Part shown: in pieces, positions 41,839-45,486 of the stretch
Layout: each line of letters starts with the position of its first letter
How positions within the stretch are numbered: the stretch's first letter is position 1
Origin: Lachnospiraceae bacterium UBA1721
GTDB taxonomy: Bacteria > Bacillota > Clostridia > Lachnospirales > Lachnospiraceae
Assembly: GCA_002317155.1 (NCBI GenBank)
Contig: DCIR01000046.1
Location: 560 to 46,045, forward strand
Direction of reading: 5' to 3'
Length of the DNA: 45,486 bases
The notes under the pieces: generated by a model
The model's input: only the letters and a program-made list of their open reading frames with translations
The model's database searches: none
Told to the model about the DNA's origin: nothing
Program-made: the position numbers and the translations under genes

Positions 41839-42234
41839 TTATTTACTTATTTTATCAATTAATGAGACGTCTGCCGGTAACCAATCAACGCTGTTCAATT
41901 CATCGCTTTTTAGCCACTTCGCCGCCTCATGTTCTTTAAGCACCAGATCACCTTTCACAATCTCGCACCAAAAGCAATCCATCGACAAATGAAATGTCGG
42001 ATAATCATATTCTACGGTTTCAATCAACTCTCCAACAGTAATCTCTGTATCCAACTCTTCCATTATCTCGCGTTTTAGAGCTTCCTGAGGAGTCTCTCCG
42101 TCCTCGATTTTTCCTCCCGGAAATTCCCATCCACCCTTGAAGTCACCGTAACCTCTTTGTGTAGCGAATATTATGGGGTCACCATTTTCATTTAAGGCCT
42201 TAATTACTGCAGCAACAACTCTTACTGTTTTCAT
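41839..42234 (-). CDS. mutT: MutT-type Nudix pyrophosphohydrolase
   Basis: A 131-residue Nudix protein with box GKIEDGETPQEALKREIMEE followed by LDTEI. The usual Gly near the end of the box is Asp, a common variant among Firmicute MutT proteins. FATQRGYGDFKGGWEFPGG and the C-terminal W-L motif (NSVDWLPADVSLI) match the 8-oxo-dGTP/CTP pyrophosphohydrolase type. It would cleanse oxidised nucleotides. GGAGG lies four bases before the ATG. It is 12 bases downstream of a membrane protein gene and probably co-transcribed with it. Confidence 0.93.
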   Translation of the reverse strand: MKTVRVVAAVIKALNENGDPIIFATQRGYGDFKGGWEFPGGKIEDGETPQEALKREIMEELDTEITVGELIETVEYDYPTFHLSMDCFWCEIVKGDLVLKEHEAAKWLKSDELNSVDWLPADVSLIDKISK

Positions 42235-42246
42235 ATTTCCTCCAAA

Positions 42247-43071
42247 TCAAACAAACTTAAAATTGTCGTCGTAATATTGTTCCTCGGCCTCTTCGAACGA
42301 ACCATTACTGAAATAAAGCAGCGGTTCCTCAAACATTCCAAGCTTACGGTTCGGCATAATAACATATACATTCTTTGCATAAACAGAAGATTCCATTTTG
42401 TAGTTGTTAACCTTAAAACGACCACGATTTCCCTGCGAGTCCTCGACTACAATATATTTACTTACTCTGTAATCAAAAGAATAACGTTTCCTTTTGGCAA
42501 AAGAATAATATCTGTCTGCTATCATAACCTGCGTATATGTGAAATCACCATTTTCTAATAATCCCAACTGATATCTGATTGTTATATCTTCTGCAAGAAG
42601 CCTGACAATAATCAGTGCCAGCACTGACAACGGAATCAATACTCCGGTAATGCGACCCACTGCTCCCGCAGTAAATTCGTCCACCATTATTGCCGGGACT
42701 AAATATACTAAAACCTGAAATATCAAAAAAACAATCAAAATACATGCCCAAATTCTACGGCTGCGGCTATGCTTATATTCTCCGGCAAAATAATTGTGAA
42801 CAAAATGACTCTGTGAACCTACAGGGCTGTCACCATTAGTACCGACTTTTCTGCAATCCTCAAGCATAAACATAACAGTTAACGCCCATCCAAAGGCAAG
42901 CAGCGAACCAATGAAATAAAGCATAATATATATATCCGCACCTTCAGTTAAAAATACGAACATACCAAACGCCGCCAAAGCCAGTGCAAAATTAATCGAT
43001 GTTAATGCCATCATCAGTATTGCACTTCTTCTTGATATACACTTAAAAATTTTTATTACTAAATCTTCCAT
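42247..43071 (-). CDS. Four-pass membrane protein of unknown function
   Basis: A 274-residue protein with four predicted membrane spans at about 16-40, 46-70, 105-127 and 136-160. A soluble beta-rich C-terminal domain of about 105 residues follows (DFTYTQVMIADRYYSFAKRK, SKYIVVEDSQGNRGRFKV, KNVYVIMPNRK). The plan resembles the proteins at 10893 and 44271. No clear ribosome site precedes the ATG. It is coupled to the MutT-like gene by a 12-base gap. No family is recognised. Confidence 0.82.
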   Translation of the reverse strand: MEDLVIKIFKCISRRSAILMMALTSINFALALAAFGMFVFLTEGADIYIMLYFIGSLLAFGWALTVMFMLEDCRKVGTNGDSPVGSQSHFVHNYFAGEYKHSRSRRIWACILIVFLIFQVLVYLVPAIMVDEFTAGAVGRITGVLIPLSVLALIIVRLLAEDITIRYQLGLLENGDFTYTQVMIADRYYSFAKRKRYSFDYRVSKYIVVEDSQGNRGRFKVNNYKMESSVYAKNVYVIMPNRKLGMFEEPLLYFSNGSFEEAEEQYYDDNFKFV

Positions 43072-43239
43072 TATCTATTGCTTTCAAACTAAATAAATAT
43101 TACGTCATACTGCAATTACACAGCCAAATCGATAATACTAATATATCGTATTTGTCGCAATAATATATATCAGTAGGTGCGAATTATATAGGTATAATTG
43201 CTCAATAATGTTTGCTTATTGTCTTTTGTCTCGGACATA

Positions 43240-43271
43240 AATATAATAAGCCCCCGCAAACATGCGAGGGC
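43240..43271 (-). terminator. Terminator of the PH-domain gene
   Basis: GCCCCCGCA (43250-43258) pairs with 43263-43271 around AACA. The single odd pair is G-U in the minus-strand RNA, and a T-rich tract follows leftward. It lies 20 bases after the stop at 43291. Confidence 0.8.
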
Positions 43272-43290
43272 CCAGTGATATTCATATAAA

Positions 43291-43677
43291 CTACTGCAAT
43301 ACATACTCAGAAATCATTCTTCCAATCTTTCCGATATCAACGTTTCCCTTAAATTCAAACTTAGCAGTAAATCCATTAGTAAACATTAAATACAATTCTG
43401 AATCCGGGAAAATCTCAATAAGTCCGGGAGTCTGAATTGAAAAATACTGAATCTTTGAATAAGGCATTGTGCTGTATGATTTTCTCTTGCCGGTAATACC
43501 CTGAACATCTATTGCAATGATTCGCTTGTTAGTAAACACAAGCTGATCTCTGATTGTCTGGAACGCACATTCAACTTCTTCGCCACTAATAAAAAGGTTA
43601 TGTACCTCCGCACGAACCTGCTCATTAGGGATGGGTTTAAGATTAAAAACACTGTTTTGATTAAAATTAACTGCCAT
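43291..43677 (-). CDS. Bacterial PH-domain protein
   Basis: A 128-residue protein starting MAVNFNQNSVFNLKPIP. The reading frame is open a further 42 codons upstream, but GGAG eight bases before the ATG at 43677 decides the start. The beta-strand pattern DQLVFTNKRIIAIDVQGITG, SYSTMPYSKIQYFSIQTPG and ELYLMFTNGFTAKFEF, with a C-terminal helix, matches the bPH domain of YvbH-like proteins. These are cytoplasmic or membrane-associated and of unknown role. It lies 58 bases downstream of a tiny membrane protein gene. Confidence 0.88.
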   Translation of the reverse strand: MAVNFNQNSVFNLKPIPNEQVRAEVHNLFISGEEVECAFQTIRDQLVFTNKRIIAIDVQGITGKRKSYSTMPYSKIQYFSIQTPGLIEIFPDSELYLMFTNGFTAKFEFKGNVDIGKIGRMISEYVLQ

Positions 43678-43735
43678 TTTTGTTTCTCCATATTCTAATT
43701 TATAAATATATTTTGACTTTATTCCGTTCTCACTA

Positions 43736-43945
43736 TTAAGCCATTTCAGCTGATTCCTTGTTAGCTTCCTTCTTCTCTTTAGCACTGATGCTTGCAAATA
43801 CACAGGTCAAGCAGCAAGCAACCATCGAATTCAAACCCCAGTTAACTGCGATTCCATTGATGCTCTGTACTACTGATATTACAAACATTGCAACTACTAC
43901 TGCGCTTGCTACCCATGAAATGATCTTTGTTGTTCTTGTCTTCAT
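43736..43945 (-). CDS. Small two-pass membrane protein
   Basis: A 69-residue protein. Two hydrophobic spans lie at about 8-27 and 36-52, and a charged C-terminal tail follows (AKEKKEANKESAEMA). GAGAGG lies nine bases before the ATG, which supports translation. It is upstream of the PH-domain gene on the same strand and may be co-transcribed. No family is recognised. Confidence 0.72.
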   Translation of the reverse strand: MKTRTTKIISWVASAVVVAMFVISVVQSINGIAVNWGLNSMVACCLTCVFASISAKEKKEANKESAEMA

Positions 43946-44084
43946 AATTATTTACCTCTCTTGGATTAAATATTGTTTCATCGGATTGTGTATCTGATGT
44001 GTTTCACTTGATGAACTAATATTATCATCCGCAAGAGGCAGGTACCATTGATTAGCCTTACAGTTATCTTACAGTGTTGTAAGA
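43946..44084. other. Left part of a 325-base gap without intact genes
   Basis: AT-rich DNA upstream of the small membrane protein gene, presumably holding its promoter. Nothing else is seen. The right part of the gap is the gene remnant at 44085-44280. Confidence 0.4.
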
Positions 44085-44280
44085 TTAATCTTCAACGAAC
44101 TTTTCTTTAATGTCTTCCATCCAATCATCATGATATTCTCCAAGCGCCGGGATAGTAATTCTTCGTTTCTTATCAAGCTCGATCCACTCATCAAGAGTGA
44201 ACTTTCTTATTCCACTGTGAAATCATATATTCATTCATCGCCTCAACAGACTCAAAACCACGCTTATCAGTTAAGGAATG
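44085..44280 (-). pseudogene. Frameshifted 3' remnant of an unidentified gene
   Basis: One minus-strand frame reads RGFESVEAMNEYMISQWNKK and then stops. A frame one step away continues at once as FTLDEWIELDKKRRITI, then PALGEYHDDWMEDIKEKFVE and a stop at 44085. The two halves join naturally, so a single-base indel near 44206 has broken a coding sequence. The 5' part overlaps the end of the membrane protein gene at 44271, so most of the original gene is missing. The family is not recognised. Confidence 0.65.
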
Positions 44281-44807
44281 TATACATCATATCTATCAAG
44301 GATTCCTTTATCCATATCGTTCCATTCAATTAGGTAAGCTAACTTCCCCATATTCAAGTAGCCATAATCACACTCTCTAATCCTTACGGTAACTTCCGAC
44401 GTAGAAGGAGTACTAACTATCATATGATGGATGAGATTAGTTCCCCTAGAGCCCTTAATCATCTCTTTGCCGATTATTTTACTGGGAATAAGAACATATT
44501 CACAATCTTCCGCGGCCATAACATATTTTTTGAGCTTATAATCATAGCATTTAGTAATAATCACACCCAACACTACAATAAGTACCGGAATTATCAAAAA
44601 AGTAATTAATGTATTTACCATATGATTGCCATCAATATATGATTTTACATTCATGCTGCTGAGACTGATTGCAATTACAAAGGGATATAATATAGCCGCT
44701 ATTATAAAGTATGCAGTCACGCAATTTCTTTTAGCATATTCTCTAAGCATCTTGGTCTGAAAAATGATAACACTCTTGATTTCATTATTGATATTCTCTG
44801 CTCTCAT
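44271..44807 (-). CDS. Two-pass membrane protein of unknown function
   Basis: A 178-residue protein with two membrane spans at about 31-50 and 64-85. A C-terminal soluble domain of about 90 residues follows (CEYVLIPSKIIGKEMIKG, MIVSTPSTSEVTVRIRECDY, KLAYLIEWNDMDKGI). GAGGTG lies before the ATG. The plan of spans followed by a beta-rich tail resembles the proteins at 10893 and 42247. Its 3' end abuts a gene remnant. No family is recognised. Confidence 0.8.
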   Translation of the reverse strand: MRAENINNEIKSVIIFQTKMLREYAKRNCVTAYFIIAAILYPFVIAISLSSMNVKSYIDGNHMVNTLITFLIIPVLIVVLGVIITKCYDYKLKKYVMAAEDCEYVLIPSKIIGKEMIKGSRGTNLIHHMIVSTPSTSEVTVRIRECDYGYLNMGKLAYLIEWNDMDKGILDRYDVYIP

Positions 44808-44939
44808 AATTTTTACACCTCACTTAATTAAAATTATATATTGAGCCTATACCGGAATATACTTTATTAGTGGCGAAATATATAGCGATAATTGTGTGTT
44901 GTGTCCGTTAAACACTTGTATGTTTTTTCTCCAATACCG

Positions 44940-45148
44940 TTACATAGTTATGTATTTTTTATTTTCACTGCTCTCTGAATCATCATCTTTCTGACCAAGA
45001 GCAACCTTTTTCTCCTTCTCAGCCTGACGCTCCTTACTATCGGTCACAGCCTGGTTATTCCCCTTGACATCACCTACCAGATTATTGAATAAACCATCAA
45101 CGATACATGTTTATCTTTCTTCATCTCAAGTACAGCTACCGACATCAT
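44940..45148 (-). pseudogene. Frameshifted remnant of an unidentified protein
   Basis: Minus-strand reading gives MMSVAVLEMKKDKHVS, then needs a one-base shift near 45101, then VDGLFNNLVGDVKGNNQAV and a charged tail (KERQAEKEKKVALGQKDDD...) with a stop at 44940. No ribosome site precedes the first ATG. This looks like the 3' end of a degraded gene; the family is not recognised. Confidence 0.55.
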
Positions 45149-45184
45149 ATTTTTGTCTATTAATCCAAAATAAAAACAAACATC

Positions 45185-45214
45185 AAAAACCTCAGTCTAT
45201 CATTGACTGAGGTT
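45185..45214 (-). terminator. Leftward terminator
   Basis: AACCTCAGTC (45188-45197) pairs perfectly with 45205-45214 around TATCATT, and leftward TTTTTG follows. It would end a minus-strand transcript from the right, now represented only by remnants or lying outside the window. Confidence 0.75.
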
Positions 45215-45352
45215 CTAATCATAACTTATTTTGCCCTTTTAACTAAGTTGGTCTATATGTTAAATTACAAGTTTATTGTCATCAGCTCGACAACCTGGGA
45301 TTTATCTGTCCATTACTAGGAATAATTCTTACTGTTCTGAATCTTTCGAAAC

Positions 45353-45430
45353 CTATTTACTCTTTTCAATCGTACCCAAATATGTAATTGCACCAGCTGT
45401 TCCTATTCCTAAAAATACCCATCTTAAATA
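45353..45430 (-). pseudogene. Short hydrophobic gene-end remnant
   Basis: A stop-to-stop frame of 25 codons reads YLRWVFLGIGTAGAITYLGT and ends EKSK. It looks like the end of a small membrane protein but has no start codon. It may be only a chance frame. Confidence 0.35.
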
Positions 45431-45486
45431 CTAATTCTTGACACAGGACAATAACTTGTTTTAGTCTACCAATCTATCACATCGAA

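Larger units (their letters stand above)
44808..45486. other. 679-base right end with gene remnants
   Basis: No intact gene is visible. It contains a frameshifted remnant (44940-45148), a leftward terminator (45185-45214) and a short hydrophobic remnant (45353-45430). The rest is AT-rich. The pattern is of decayed coding DNA. Confidence 0.6.

Overview
The window looks like chromosomal DNA of a motile, anaerobic, low-to-moderate GC Firmicute, most probably a Lachnospiraceae member such as a Butyrivibrio or Pseudobutyrivibrio relative. The basis is strong GGAGG-type ribosome sites, AT-rich intergenic DNA, NrdG/PflA-type radical SAM activases, a sigma-28 (SigD)-type flagellar promoter, abundant c-di-GMP signalling genes and an ECF S component. 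The genus is inference. Nearly all genes lie on the minus strand; only four are on the plus strand (12683, 19248, 32418, 39214). No rRNA, tRNA, CRISPR array or intact mobile element was seen.

Region 1 (1-19054) is a large Ter-type stress island. Reading leftward from a promoter at about 10865 it holds a Ca2+-type P-ATPase, two TerD-family proteins, an NrdG-like radical SAM enzyme, three coiled-coil proteins of unknown function and a CbxX/SpoVK-like AAA+ ATPase that runs off the left edge. To the right are a HAD hydrolase with a membrane protein, a plus-strand TerD-vWA fusion (TerF-like), a third canonical TerD, TelA/YceH, a YceG-family protein and a two-pass membrane protein. The tie of TerD, TelA, YceG, vWA and P-ATPase genes is a known theme (Bacillus subtilis yceC-yceH; Ter systems). 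The AAA+/coiled-coil/radical SAM arm is the least explained part.

Region 2 (19248-27782) is mixed: a zinc-ribbon protein, a tyrosine phosphatase, a YjbR-MGMT fusion, a membrane-anchored MutS-like ATPase, two paralogous GTPases tightly coupled to a Cys-rich lipoprotein, a Lys/Ala-rich linker protein and a mutarotase-fold protein.

Region 3 (27856-35732) is signalling and surface-related: a PAS-GGDEF diguanylate cyclase, a 7TM-GGDEF-EAL protein, an ECF S component, a short FliD-like protein behind a sigma-28 promoter, a polysaccharide deacetylase, a Nudix hydrolase, a SlyD-type prolyl isomerase with its Cys-rich metal region at the N-terminus, and a stand-alone EAL protein.

Region 4 (36054-38909) is a tight four-gene operon for nonulosonic (pseudaminic-type) acid: PseI/NeuB synthase, formyltransferase-like, PIG-L deacetylase and GNAT, preceded by a possible leader attenuator. 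Flagellin glycosylation is a reasonable but unproved use.

Region 5 (39214-45486) holds an acidic lipoprotein, a radical SAM activase next to a Cys-motif protein with an acidic repetitive tail (a candidate enzyme-substrate pair), a MutT-type Nudix protein, several small membrane or PH-domain proteins, and a decaying right end with frameshifted gene remnants.
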